64,000 bases of DNA, from contig NZ_WMII01000013.1 of NCBI RefSeq assembly GCF_009711265.1, positions 62,001 to 126,000 of the forward strand. The letters run 5' to 3'. The notes below the pieces were generated by a model that was not told the DNA's origin, did no database searches, and saw only the letters and a list, made by a program, of their open reading frames with translations. Origin of the DNA: Paracoccus shanxieyensis. GTDB lineage: Bacteria; Pseudomonadota; Alphaproteobacteria; Rhodobacterales; Rhodobacteraceae. Position numbers and translations under genes: made by a program. Each line of letters begins with the position of its first letter. Position 1 is the stretch's first letter. This document shows, piece by piece, positions 55,980 to 64,000 of this stretch.

Positions 55980-57770
55980 ATGCCAAGCCTGCGCGGCCCA
56001 TGGATCATCGCCGGCATTGCCGCTGCAGCTGTGCTGGTCTGGCTGGGCGGCCAGCTTGCCGGGCAGCATTACGCACGGGCCGCGCAGACACGCGCCGAAA
56101 CCGCGCTGCGCCTGACCGTCAACGCGCTGGAGGCCGATCTGGCCCGCTATGAGGTCGTGCCGCTGCTGGTCGGCGATCTGGACCTGATCCACCGGCTGGC
56201 CGCCGATCCCGGCAACGCGGCCCTGCGGCGGCAGACGAATGCGTGGCTGGCCGAACAGAATGCCGATGTGCAGGCCTCGGACATCTATCTGATCCTGCCC
56301 GATGGCCACACCATCGCGCATTCCACCGCGACCGGCCCCAACAGCTTCATCGGCGAGAATTTCAGCTATCGCCCCTATTTCATCGACGCCATGGCAGGGC
56401 ATCCGGCGCGGTTTTACGGCGTGGGCACGACCTCGGGCGTGCGGGGCTATTACTTTTCGGCGCCGGTGCGCGACGATCAGGGACACATCGCCGCCGTCAT
56501 CGCGGTCAAGATCGGCGTCGACCGGATCGAGGCGGCGTGGCGCGGCGTCGAATACCGCGTCATGGTGACCGACCCCGAGGGGGCGGTGTTTCTGTCCTCG
56601 GAACCGGGCTGGCTGTATCACTCGATCCACGCGCTGACGCCGGACCGCATGGCGCGGACGGCGGCATCGCGGCGCTATGCCAGTCTGCCGTTGACCGAAT
56701 TTGCCATGCAGCGCGGCGATCTGGCGGGCGTGCCGCTGTTTCGGATGCCCGCGGCGGATGGCTGGCATGATTTCATCTCCGCCTCGGACCGGATGCCGGA
56801 TGCGGGCTGGACGGTGCATGTTCTGCTGGACAGCGAAGGCGCGCGGGCCGAGGCGCGGCTGGCCATGCTGACGCTGGCGCTGTTGCTGCTGGCGGCGGGG
56901 ATCGTCGCGCTGATGTGGCGCCAGCGCCGCGCCATGCAGCGGTTTGCCACCGCCGAACTGGAACGCCGCGTGACCGAACGCACCGCCGCGCTGGCCCGTG
57001 CCAATGACCAGCTGGGGCAGGAAATCACCGAACGCCGCGCGACCGAGGCCGAACTGCGGGCCGCGCAGGAAAGCCTTGTGCAGGTCGGAAAGCTCGCGAC
57101 GCTGGGGCAGATGTCGGCCTCGATTTCGCATGAGATCAATCAGCCGCTGGCGGCGGCGCGCAATTTCGCCGACAGCGCCGCCATCCTGATCGAGCGCGGC
57201 GATCTGGTCCGCGCGCGCGACAACATCGCCGAGATCCTGGCGCTGATCGACCGCATGGCCGCCATCGGCACGCATCTGCGGCAGGCGGCCCGCAAGCCCG
57301 ATGACCAGCTTGGCGCGGTGGACCTGCATCCGCTGCTGCGCGAAACGCAGACCATCGTCGCCGCGCGTCTGGCCAGCGCCGATGCGCGGCTGGAACTGGA
57401 TGTGCCGCCGGGCCTGCCGCCCCTACGCGCCGGACCCACGCGCCTGCAGCAGGTGCTGGTCAACCTGATCACCAATGCCGCCGATGCCGTCGAGGGGCTG
57501 GCGGACCGCCGCATCACGCTGTCCGCCCGCCTTGAGGGCGACAGCATCGCCATCCGCATCCGCGACCACGGCCCCGGCATTCCCGATGCCATCGCCGCGC
57601 GGATCTTTGACCCCTTCTTCACCACCAAGGGCTTCGGGCTTGGGCTGGGCCTGTCGATCTGTTCCAGCATAATGCGCGATCTGGGCGGCACGCTGTCATG
57701 CCGCAATGCTGCGCCGGGGGCCGAGTTTCTGGTGACGCTGCCCGCCGCCCGCCTTGAGGCTGCCGCATGA
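55980..57770 (+). CDS. Sensor histidine kinase, DctB type
   Basis: A 596-residue membrane kinase. Helix 1 at about 8-22, a large periplasmic double-Cache-like sensor (ENFSYRPYFIDAMAGHPARF, RGYYFSAPVRDDQGHIAAVIAV, typical of DctB dicarboxylate sensors), helix 2 at about 294-312, a coiled coil, then HisKA with His384 (SISHEINQPLAAARNF) and ATPase boxes NLITNAADAV, DHGPGIP, GFGLGLGLSI. GAGAGGAG precedes the ATG. It is coupled to the regulator gene (ATGA) and placed upstream of the TTT3 operon, so the ligand is probably the carboxylate TTT3 imports. Confidence 0.92.
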   Translation: MPSLRGPWIIAGIAAAAVLVWLGGQLAGQHYARAAQTRAETALRLTVNALEADLARYEVVPLLVGDLDLIHRLAADPGNAALRRQTNAWLAEQNADVQASDIYLILPDGHTIAHSTATGPNSFIGENFSYRPYFIDAMAGHPARFYGVGTTSGVRGYYFSAPVRDDQGHIAAVIAVKIGVDRIEAAWRGVEYRVMVTDPEGAVFLSSEPGWLYHSIHALTPDRMARTAASRRYASLPLTEFAMQRGDLAGVPLFRMPAADGWHDFISASDRMPDAGWTVHVLLDSEGARAEARLAMLTLALLLLAAGIVALMWRQRRAMQRFATAELERRVTERTAALARANDQLGQEITERRATEAELRAAQESLVQVGKLATLGQMSASISHEINQPLAAARNFADSAAILIERGDLVRARDNIAEILALIDRMAAIGTHLRQAARKPDDQLGAVDLHPLLRETQTIVAARLASADARLELDVPPGLPPLRAGPTRLQQVLVNLITNAADAVEGLADRRITLSARLEGDSIAIRIRDHGPGIPDAIAARIFDPFFTTKGFGLGLGLSICSSIMRDLGGTLSCRNAAPGAEFLVTLPAARLEAAA

Positions 57771-59095
57771 CGCGGGTGCTGCTGGTCGATGACGACGAAA
57801 AGATGCGCGCCTCGACCGCGCAGGCGCTGGAACTGGCGGGCTTCGCCGTCGAGCCGCTGGCCTCGGGGCCCGAGGCGCTGGCGCTGGCCGGGCCGGGCTT
57901 TGCGGGCGTCATCGTCAGCGATATCCGCATGCCCGGCATGGACGGGATGACGCTGCTGGGACGGCTGCGCGACATCGACCCCGACCTGCCGGTGATCCTT
58001 GTGACCGGCCATGCCGAGGTGCCCTTGGCGGTCGAGGCGATCCGGGGCGGGGCTTACGATTTCATCGAAAAGCCGTTTCGCGTGCAGGAACTGGCGACGG
58101 TCATCCGCCGCGCCGCCGATCACCGCAAGCTGGTGCTGGAAAACCGCCGCCTGCGCGCCGTCGCGGGCAAGCGCGACGATATCGAGGCGCGGCTGCCCGG
58201 TCGCACGCAGGTGATGGTCGATCTGCGCTATCGGCTGCGTGCCATCGGCGGCTCGGATGCGGATGCGCTGATCATCGCGCCGACCGGGGCGGGCAAAGAG
58301 GTCGTGGCCCATGCGCTGCATGATCTGTCGGCCCGTGCCGCCCGGCCCTTCGTCGCGATCAACTGTGCCGCCCTGCCTGCGGCGCTGATCGAATCCGAAC
58401 TGTTCGGCCATGAGGCGGGGGCGTTTCCCGGTGCGGTCCGCGCACGGTTCGGCAAGTTTGAACATGCGCGCGGCGGCACGGTGCTGCTGGATGAAATCGG
58501 CTCGATGCCGCTGGATCTGCAAGCCAAGCTGCTGCGCGTCCTGCAGGACCGCGTCATCACCCGGCTGGGCGCGAATGAGCCCATCCCGCTGGACGTGCGC
58601 TTCATCGCCATCTCGAAGACCGATCTGGGCCTGGCCGTGCAGCGCGGCAGTTTCCGCGAGGATCTGTATTGGCGCCTGAACGTCGCCGTCCTGCACGTCC
58701 CGCCGCTGTCGGCCCGGCGCGAGGATATCCCGCTGCTGTTTCTGCAATTGCTGCGCGAGGCCGCCGCCCGCCACAAACTGCCCGAGCGCGACCCGCCCTC
58801 GGCCTTTCTGGCCGGTCTTGCCGCCAAGGACTGGCCCGGCAATGTCCGCGAATTGCGCAATCTGGCCGAACGCGTCGTGCTGGGGCTGGAGGGCGCGGAA
58901 CTGGCCGGGCAGGGCGCGCGGCTGGCCGATCAGGTCGCGGAATTTGAACGCAGCCTGATCGCGGGGGCCATCGCCGCGCATGGCGGTCACCTGCGGCCGG
59001 TCTACGAAACGCTGGGGATCTCGCGCAAGACGCTGTACGAAAAGATGCAGAAATACGGGCTGGACCGCCGCCTGCTGGTCGATCCGGATGGCTGA
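57767..59095 (+). CDS. NtrC/DctD-type response regulator with an atypical GAFPGA motif
   Basis: A 442-residue regulator: receiver (DDD at 8-10, Asp52 in SDIRMPG, Lys102 in EKPF), central AAA+ domain (Walker A PTGAGKE, 172-178; Walker B VLLDEIGS near 240) and a C-terminal Fis-type helix-turn-helix (GISRKTLYEKMQKYGL). The sigma54-contact loop reads GAFPGA at 218-223 instead of GAFTGA. Thr-to-Pro at this place is expected to disturb sigma54 contact, so the protein may activate poorly, work with a compensating change, or act otherwise. Its stop lies in a perfect palindrome ahead of TTT3. Confidence 0.92.
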   Translation: MTRVLLVDDDEKMRASTAQALELAGFAVEPLASGPEALALAGPGFAGVIVSDIRMPGMDGMTLLGRLRDIDPDLPVILVTGHAEVPLAVEAIRGGAYDFIEKPFRVQELATVIRRAADHRKLVLENRRLRAVAGKRDDIEARLPGRTQVMVDLRYRLRAIGGSDADALIIAPTGAGKEVVAHALHDLSARAARPFVAINCAALPAALIESELFGHEAGAFPGAVRARFGKFEHARGGTVLLDEIGSMPLDLQAKLLRVLQDRVITRLGANEPIPLDVRFIAISKTDLGLAVQRGSFREDLYWRLNVAVLHVPPLSARREDIPLLFLQLLREAAARHKLPERDPPSAFLAGLAAKDWPGNVRELRNLAERVVLGLEGAELAGQGARLADQVAEFERSLIAGAIAAHGGHLRPVYETLGISRKTLYEKMQKYGLDRRLLVDPDG

Positions 59096-59116
59096 TGGGT
59101 GGATTTCCACCCATCA
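59093..59116. promoter_or_regulatory. Perfect palindrome, candidate enhancer site for the DctD-like regulator
   Basis: Eleven-base arms TGATGGGTGGA and its exact complement around a TT centre, overlapping the regulator's stop codon. No T tract follows, so it is not a good terminator. The right arm's core TTTCCACCCAT recurs 32 bases downstream, three helical turns away. Confidence 0.52.
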
Positions 59117-59135
59117 CGGATGCGTGTTGTCACCC

Positions 59136-59146
59136 TTTCCACCCAT
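59136..59146. promoter_or_regulatory. Second half-site TTTCCACCCAT
   Basis: Exact repeat of the 11 bases at 59104-59114 of the palindrome, 32 bases further downstream. Paired or tandem sites of this sort are usual for NtrC-type activators. Confidence 0.42.
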
Positions 59147-59178
59147 TCCCGCGCGCTGCGATGCGAAAGCCCGCGCTG

Positions 59179-59194
59179 CGGCCCGGATTTGGCT
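59179..59194 (+). promoter_or_regulatory. Candidate sigma54 promoter of the TTT3 operon
   Basis: CGGCCCGGATTTGGCT has GG and GC with the obligatory 10-base separation and matches most conserved positions of the -24/-12 consensus. It lies about 75 bases downstream of the palindrome centre and 80 bases before tctC, a normal geometry. Confidence 0.36.
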
Positions 59195-59274
59195 TGGTAT
59201 CGCGCAGCCCTTGGCCGCAGGCTGAGGTCAAGCGCACCCGTTGAGGAGCGGGCGCGGCACTCAGGGAGGATATC

Positions 59275-60243
59275 ATGAAGAAATTGCTTGGCGCGCTTTG
59301 TGCGGCCACGATGCTGACCGCGCCTGCCTTCGCGCAGGATTATCCCGAACGCCAGATCACCATGGTCGTGCCGTTCTCGGCGGGCGGGCCCACCGATACC
59401 GTGGCGCGGCTGGTGGCGGAAAAGATGTCGGCAGATCTGGGCCAGCAGATCGTCGTGGAAAATGTCGGCGGCGCGGGCGGCACGCTGGGCGCGGGTCAGG
59501 TCGCCAAGGCCGATCCCGACGGCTATACCGTGCTGTTGCACCATATCGGCATGGCGACGGCGGCGACACTGTATCGCAATCTGGCCTATGACACGCTGAA
59601 CGCCTTTGAATATGTGGGCCTTGTGACCGAGGTGCCCATGGTCGTCGTCGCCCGCAAGGATTTCGAGCCGACGGATTTCAAGGGCTTCATCGACTATGTG
59701 AAGGCCAATGGCGACAGCCTGACGCTGGCCAATGCAGGCATCGGGGCGGCCAGCCATCTGTGCGGGATGCTGCTGATGCAGGCGCTGGAAACGCCGCTTG
59801 TCACCGTTCCCTATAAGGGCACGGGTCCGGCGATGACCGATCTTCTGGGCGGGCAGACCGACATCATGTGCGACCAGACAACCAACACCACGCAGCAGAT
59901 CAAGGGCGGCACGATCAAGGCCTATGCCGTGACCACGCCCGAACGCCTGCCGCTGTTTCCTGACCTGCCCACCGCCGAGGAATCCGGTCTGGCGAATTTC
60001 GAGGTCAGCATCTGGCACGGCATCTACACCCCCAAGGGCACGCCCGCCGAGGTGAACGAGCGTCTGTCGAAATCGCTGCAATCCGCGCTGGCCGATGAAG
60101 GCGTGGCCAAGGCGATGGCCGATCTGGGCACCGCGCCCTCATCCGCCGAGGATGGCACCCCCGCCGCGCTGAAAGCCAAGCTGGAATCCGAGATCGCCCG
60201 CTGGAAGCCCGTGATCGAGGCCGCTGGCGTCTATGCCGACTGA
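59275..60243 (+). CDS. TTT3 periplasmic substrate-binding protein (TctC family)
   Basis: A 322-residue exported receptor. Signal ends PAFAQ. TctC motifs: ITMVVPFSAGGPTDTVARLV, VENVGGAGGTLGAGQVAKADPDGY, TLANAGIGAASHLCGML and the end IARWKPVIEAAGVY. AGGGAGGATATC precedes the ATG. First of the TTT3 operon, 180 bases after the response regulator. Closely resembles the second receptor of this operon, with which it shares the GGAGG..GAGQVAKADPDGYT stretch. Confidence 0.92.
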   Translation: MKKLLGALCAATMLTAPAFAQDYPERQITMVVPFSAGGPTDTVARLVAEKMSADLGQQIVVENVGGAGGTLGAGQVAKADPDGYTVLLHHIGMATAATLYRNLAYDTLNAFEYVGLVTEVPMVVVARKDFEPTDFKGFIDYVKANGDSLTLANAGIGAASHLCGMLLMQALETPLVTVPYKGTGPAMTDLLGGQTDIMCDQTTNTTQQIKGGTIKAYAVTTPERLPLFPDLPTAEESGLANFEVSIWHGIYTPKGTPAEVNERLSKSLQSALADEGVAKAMADLGTAPSSAEDGTPAALKAKLESEIARWKPVIEAAGVYAD

Positions 60244-60251
60244 TGCAAGAC

Positions 60252-60277
60252 GGCCCCGCCGATGTGGCGGGGCCTTT
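60252..60277 (+). other. Intercistronic hairpin between tctC and tctB of TTT3
   Basis: Nine-bp stem GGCCCCGCC with GGCGGGGCC, 5-base loop, then TTT. It follows the tctC stop by nine bases. This looks like a leaky terminator or 3'-stabilising hairpin that would favour binding-protein mRNA over permease mRNA. Confidence 0.52.
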
Positions 60278-60294
60278 CACCGGGGGAATGTTTC

Positions 60295-60756
60295 ATGTCC
60301 ACGAAACCCAAGGACTCGACCGATCTTGCGGCGGGTCTGATCCTGATGGCGGCGGCGGCGTTTTTCGGCTGGCAGACCATGGGTCTGCCCATCGGCACAT
60401 CGCTGCGCATGGGGCCGGGATATTTCCCGATGGTCCTGTCGATCCTGCTGTTCGTGCTGGGCGCGCTGATCACGCTGAAATCCTTTGGCCGCGAGGGCGA
60501 GCCATTCGGCCGCATCGCGTGGCGCGGGGCGCTGTTCATCCTGCCCGCGCCCATCTTCTTCGGCCTGACGGTGCGCGGCCTTGGCTTCGTGCCTGCGCTG
60601 TTTGTCACCACGCTGATCGCCTCGCAGGCTTCGGTGCGGATGCGGCCGCTGCATGCGCTGGTGCTGGCGGTGCTGGTGACGATCATGTCGACGCTGATCT
60701 TCAGCTATGGTCTTGGCCTGCCGTTCCGGCGGTTCGGGCCGTGGGTCCAGTTCTAG
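60295..60756 (+). CDS. TTT3 small permease subunit (TctB family)
   Basis: A 153-residue protein with four membrane helices and the TctB block GTSLRMGPGYFPMVLSILLF, ending in the hydrophobic IFSYGLGLPFRRFGPW. The ATG giving MSTKPKDST is used. It lies 51 bases after tctC, beyond the hairpin, and 12 bases before tctA. Confidence 0.88.
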   Translation: MSTKPKDSTDLAAGLILMAAAAFFGWQTMGLPIGTSLRMGPGYFPMVLSILLFVLGALITLKSFGREGEPFGRIAWRGALFILPAPIFFGLTVRGLGFVPALFVTTLIASQASVRMRPLHALVLAVLVTIMSTLIFSYGLGLPFRRFGPWVQF

Positions 60757-60768
60757 GGAGGGGCGGGG

Positions 60769-62277
60769 ATGGATCTTCTTTCCAATCTGAGCATGGGCTT
60801 CATGGTCGCGGGATCGCTGGCCAATATGCTGTTCTGTCTGATCGGGGTGCTTCTGGGCACGCTGATCGGCGTCTTGCCGGGCATCGGCGCCACGGCGACC
60901 ATCGCCATGCTGCTGCCCATCACCTTCCAGCTTGAGCCGGTCAGTTCGCTGATCATGCTGGCGGGCATCTATTACGGGGCGCAATATGGCGGCTCGACCA
61001 CGGCGATCCTGATCAACATGCCGGGCGAAAGCTCGTCTGCGGTGACGGCCATCGACGGCTATCAGATGGCGCGCAAGGGCAAGGCGGGCACGGCGCTGGC
61101 TGTGGCGGCGCTGGGGTCGTTCTTTGCCGGCACGGTCTCGACCTTCCTTGTCGCGATCTTTGCCCCGCCGCTGACCGAGGTGGCGCTGAAATTCGGCGCG
61201 GCGGAATATTTCAGCCTGATGGTGCTGGGTCTGGTGATGTCGGTGGCGCTGGCCCATGGCTCGGTGCTGAAGGCGCTGGCCATGGTCGTTCTGGGCCTGC
61301 TGCTGGGGATCGTGGGCACGGATATCTATACCGGCACGCCGCGCTTCACCATGGGCATCACGCAATATGCCGACGGGCTGAACTTCGTCGCGCTGGCCGT
61401 GGGCGTCTTCGGCATCGCCGAGATCCTGCGCAATCTGGAAGACGAAACCGAACGCGAGGTGATGACGAAAAACATCAACCGCCTGCTGCCGACGCGGGAC
61501 GAACTGCGCCAGATGATCGGCCCGGTCCTGCGCGGCACGGGTGTCGGCTCGGTGCTGGGCATCCTGCCGGGCGGGGGCGCGATCCTTGCCAGCTTTGCCA
61601 GCTATACGGTGGAAAAGAAGCTGTCGAAACACCCCGAGGAATTCGGCAAGGGCGCGCTTGCGGGCGTGGCCGGGCCGGAATCGGCCAACAATGCGGGGGC
61701 GCAGACCAGCTTCATCCCGCTGCTGACGCTGGGGATCCCGGCCAATCCGGTCATGGCGCTGATGATCGGGGCGATGATCATTCAGGGCATCGTGCCCGGC
61801 CCGAACGTGGTCAGCGAACAGCCGGAACTGTTCTGGGGCATCATCGCGTCGATGTGGATCGGCAACCTGATGCTGGTGCTGCTGAACCTGCCGCTGATCG
61901 GCATGTGGGTGAAGCTGCTGACCGTGCCCTATTTCGTGCTGTTTCCGATCATCATGGCGATGTGTTCGATCGGGGTCTATTCGGTCGCCTCGAACACGTT
62001 CGACCTGTATGCCGTCGCGTTCTTTGGTCTGCTGGGCTATCTGATGTCCAAGCTGCGCTGCGAACCCGCGCCTTTGCTGCTGGGCTTTGTCCTTGGCCCG
62101 CTGCTTGAGGAAAACCTGCGCCGCGCCATGATCCTGTCGCGTGGCGATCCGACGACCTTCGTCACGCGGCCGATCAGCGCAGGTCTGCTGCTGATGGCGC
62201 TGGCGGTGCTGGTGCTGGTCTTCCTGCCCCAGATCCGCAAACGCCGCGACGAAGTTTTCACCGAAAGCGATGCCTGA
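60769..62277 (+). CDS. TTT3 large permease subunit (TctA family)
   Basis: A 502-residue membrane protein of the TctA family: [20 protein letters not shown] and [15 protein letters not shown] in the first half, [11 protein letters not shown] and [20 protein letters not shown] in the second; about twelve helices. GGAGGGGCGGGG precedes the ATG. Overall more like the TTT2 than the TTT1 subunit. The downstream gene is a second receptor. Confidence 0.93.
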   Translation: MDLLSNLSMGFMVAGSLANMLFCLIGVLLGTLIGVLPGIGATATIAMLLPITFQLEPVSSLIMLAGIYYGAQYGGSTTAILINMPGESSSAVTAIDGYQMARKGKAGTALAVAALGSFFAGTVSTFLVAIFAPPLTEVALKFGAAEYFSLMVLGLVMSVALAHGSVLKALAMVVLGLLLGIVGTDIYTGTPRFTMGITQYADGLNFVALAVGVFGIAEILRNLEDETEREVMTKNINRLLPTRDELRQMIGPVLRGTGVGSVLGILPGGGAILASFASYTVEKKLSKHPEEFGKGALAGVAGPESANNAGAQTSFIPLLTLGIPANPVMALMIGAMIIQGIVPGPNVVSEQPELFWGIIASMWIGNLMLVLLNLPLIGMWVKLLTVPYFVLFPIIMAMCSIGVYSVASNTFDLYAVAFFGLLGYLMSKLRCEPAPLLLGFVLGPLLEENLRRAMILSRGDPTTFVTRPISAGLLLMALAVLVLVFLPQIRKRRDEVFTESDA

Positions 62278-62294
62278 AGCATGTGGAGGATGCC

Positions 62295-63266
62295 ATGACA
62301 TTCAATCTGACCCGCCGTGCGACCCTTGCCGCGGCCCTTGTTCTGGGCCTTGCGGGGGCCGCCGCGGCCCAGTTTCCCGACCGTCCGATCACGCTGGTGA
62401 TCCCCTTTGCCGCCGGAGGCTCGACCGATGTGGTCGGGCGCATCGTCGCCGACCGCATGGGCGCGGCGCTTGGCCAGCAGATCGTCGTCCAGAACGTCGG
62501 CGGCGCGGGCGGCAGCCTTGGGGCGGGGCAGGTCGCCAAGGCCGATCCTGACGGCTATACCATCCTGATGGGCACGGTCGCCACACATGCGCTGAACCCG
62601 CTGATCCTGAAGCAGAAGCCCTATGATCCGGTGGCGGATTTCGCGCCGGTCTCGCTGCTGGTGCTGGTGCCGAACGTGCTGGCGGTAAACCCGGAACTGC
62701 CGGTCAATACCGTGCAGGAGCTGATCGATCTGGCCAAGAAGGATCCCGGTGCGCTGGCCTATGCCTCATCGGGGAACGGCACGCCGCTGCATCTGTCGGG
62801 CGAGCTGTTCAAGTCGATGGCGGGCGTGGACATCACGCATATCCCCTATAAGGGCTCGGGCCCGGCGCTGACGGATGTGCTGGGCAATCAGGTGCCGATC
62901 ATCTTTGACAACCTGCCCTCGGCGTCGGGGCATATCGCCTCGGGCAAGCTGCGCGGGCTTGGCGTCACCACCAAGGAACGCGCGCCCAGCTTCCCCGACA
63001 TGCCCGCGATTGCCGAAACGCTGCCAGGATATGAGACCTACAGCTGGAACGCCCTGTTTGCCCCGGCAGGCACGCCGCCCGAAGCCATCGCCGCGCTGAA
63101 CAAGGCCGCCGTCGAAGCCATGGCCGATCCCGCTGTCGTGGCCCGCATGGGCGAGTTTTCGGCCAGCATCGTCGCCTCGACCCCCGAGGCCTTGGGCGAA
63201 CACGTCAAGGCCGAGATGGCGAAATGGGAGCCGGTGGTCCGCGACGCCAATGTCAGCCTGGACTGA
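62295..63266 (+). CDS. Second TTT3 periplasmic substrate-binding protein (TctC family)
   Basis: A 323-residue exported receptor with signal NLTRRATLAAALVLG to AAAAQFPD and TctC motifs ITLVIPFAAGGSTDVVGRIV, VQNVGGAGGSLGAGQVAKADPDGY, and AYASSGNGTPLHLSGE. A GTGGAGGA lies five bases before the ATG; an in-frame GTG four codons earlier overlaps that site. It is the last TTT3 gene, 17 bases after tctA. Similarity in the first 100 residues suggests a duplication of the first TTT3 receptor followed by divergence in the ligand half. Confidence 0.9.
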   Translation: MTFNLTRRATLAAALVLGLAGAAAAQFPDRPITLVIPFAAGGSTDVVGRIVADRMGAALGQQIVVQNVGGAGGSLGAGQVAKADPDGYTILMGTVATHALNPLILKQKPYDPVADFAPVSLLVLVPNVLAVNPELPVNTVQELIDLAKKDPGALAYASSGNGTPLHLSGELFKSMAGVDITHIPYKGSGPALTDVLGNQVPIIFDNLPSASGHIASGKLRGLGVTTKERAPSFPDMPAIAETLPGYETYSWNALFAPAGTPPEAIAALNKAAVEAMADPAVVARMGEFSASIVASTPEALGEHVKAEMAKWEPVVRDANVSLD

Positions 63267-63278
63267 TGGGGTCTGCTG

Positions 63279-64000
63279 ATGCGACCCGCGCCCGGCGATG
63301 ATCTGTCCACGCATCGGGTGGCCAACCAGCCGCCGGATGCGGGGGACCGGGATTTCTGGGCAGACGACCCGGCGCTGCGCGCTTTGACGCGCGCGCCGGA
63401 ACTGGCCGCTTACGGCGCGCTGATGGGGCGGGACGCCATGCGCCGGGCGGGGCAGGCGGCAAACCGGTTTCCGCCCGAGTTGCACGGCTTTGACCAGCAC
63501 GGGCGGCGGCTGGATGAGGTGACGTTTCACCCCGCATGGCATCAGGTCATGCAGGCCTCCATGGCGGCGGGCTATCACGCCGTGGCGTGGCAGGCCGGCG
63601 GCAGCCATGCGCAGCACGCCGCCATGGTCTATCTGGCAAGCCAGACCGAGCCGGGGCATTGCTGTCCCCTGACCATGACCTATGCCGCGCATCCGCTGCT
63701 GGCGGATCTGCCCGACTGGCAGGCCGGGGCGCTGTCGCGCGACTATGACCCGCGCGTGCTGCCCGCGCCCGAAAAGCGCGGCCTGACGCTGGGCATGGCG
63801 ATGACGGAAAAGCAGGGCGGCTCGGATGTCAGGGCCAATACCACGCGGGCCGAACGCGACGGCGCGGCGTGGCGGCTGACCGGGCATAAATGGTTCTGCT
63901 CGGCCCCGATGTCGGACGGGTTTCTGACGCTGGCGCAGACGCCCGACGGGTTAAGCTGCTTTCTGGTGCCGCGCTGGCTGCCGGACGGGCGCAATGGCAT
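63279..64000 (+). CDS. aidB: AidB-like acyl-CoA dehydrogenase (partial, C-terminus outside window)
   Basis: Open from an ATG to the window end, 240 codons. The sequence follows AidB of E. coli: RRLDEVTFHPAWHQVMQAS, CCPLTMTYAAHPLL, GMAMTEKQGGSDVRANTTRA (the FAD-site signature), GHKWFCSAPMSDGFL and GLSCFLVPRWLPDGRNG. AidB belongs to the acyl-CoA dehydrogenase family; it has been linked to the alkylation response and binds DNA, with isovaleryl-CoA dehydrogenase activity reported. The start is 12 bases after the TTT3 receptor stop, so it may be part of that transcript. The rest is not visible. Confidence 0.88.
   Translation, partial: MRPAPGDDLSTHRVANQPPDAGDRDFWADDPALRALTRAPELAAYGALMGRDAMRRAGQAANRFPPELHGFDQHGRRLDEVTFHPAWHQVMQASMAAGYHAVAWQAGGSHAQHAAMVYLASQTEPGHCCPLTMTYAAHPLLADLPDWQAGALSRDYDPRVLPAPEKRGLTLGMAMTEKQGGSDVRANTTRAERDGAAWRLTGHKWFCSAPMSDGFLTLAQTPDGLSCFLVPRWLPDGRNG

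Noticed and set aside
55676..56152. A 158-codon frame at the start of the DctB-like gene
   Set aside because: Overlaps the well-supported kinase N-terminus in another frame and has no domain match.
59093..59116. Palindrome after the DctD-like gene read as its terminator
   Set aside because: It has a two-base centre unsuited to an RNA loop and no T tract, overlaps the stop codon, and its core recurs 32 bp downstream, which fits a protein site better.
60277..62301. A 674-codon minus-strand frame opposite tctA of TTT3
   Set aside because: Antisense artefact, His/Arg/Gln-rich; the plus-strand TctA is unambiguous.

Overview
The window looks like a piece of chromosome from an alphaproteobacterium of the Rhodobacterales, most likely Paracoccus or a close relative. 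This rests on high GC content, a split F1 ATP-synthase operon (atpHAGDC without F0 genes) followed by an H-type lectin gene, an Asp-type (Mg-dependent) HemB, a pseudoazurin whose copper ligands fall exactly at the classical positions, and a large number of tripartite tricarboxylate transporter (TTT) genes. It is inference from family content; no marker gene was compared. Part 1, about 1-26 kb, is mostly core genome: a partial sulfotransferase-like gene, ssb, a lytic transglycosylase, a SYLF lipoprotein, hemB, a small membrane protein, mfd, clpA, gloB, a methyltransferase, the F1 operon, an H-type lectin protein, an alpha/beta hydrolase with an HCCA-isomerase-like gene, prs, a GST, a CoA-binding protein, a YHS-domain protein, rlmB, tRNA-Tyr, a rhodanese and a GlcD-like flavoprotein. 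Most of these have clear hairpin terminators. Part 2, about 26-64 kb, is an accessory transport and catabolism region. It holds three TTT systems: TTT1 at 26.1-29.1 kb with a D-2-hydroxyacid dehydrogenase; TTT2 at 45.3-49.4 kb with two binding proteins and a divergent TctDE two-component system; TTT3 at 59.3-63.3 kb with two binding proteins behind a DctB/DctD-like two-component system. Between them lie a CapA-like phosphatase gene, a FecI-FecR-TonB receptor-YncE iron-type island, a sugar-acid catabolic cluster (GntR regulator, DapA-family lyase, oligopeptide-type ABC importer, galactonate-dehydratase-like enolase-superfamily enzyme), and a cobalamin-riboswitch operon that encodes a btuFCD-like importer and ends in pseudoazurin. 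The window closes inside an aidB-like acyl-CoA dehydrogenase gene. The most interesting observations are as follows. The DctD-like activator carries GAFPGA where the sigma54-contact motif is normally GAFTGA, yet a perfect palindrome, a repeated half-site 32 bp away and a sigma54-like promoter sit directly between it and TTT3. A 40-codon reading frame with a strong ribosome-binding site lies between the B12 riboswitch and btuF and ends in an ATGA overlap with it. Pseudoazurin is embedded in a B12-controlled transport operon. A 65-residue four-cysteine protein has a strong promoter with a palindrome in its spacer. GC-rich hairpins occur at the tctC/tctB junctions of two TTT operons. No CRISPR array, complete insertion sequence, prophage or defence system was seen.
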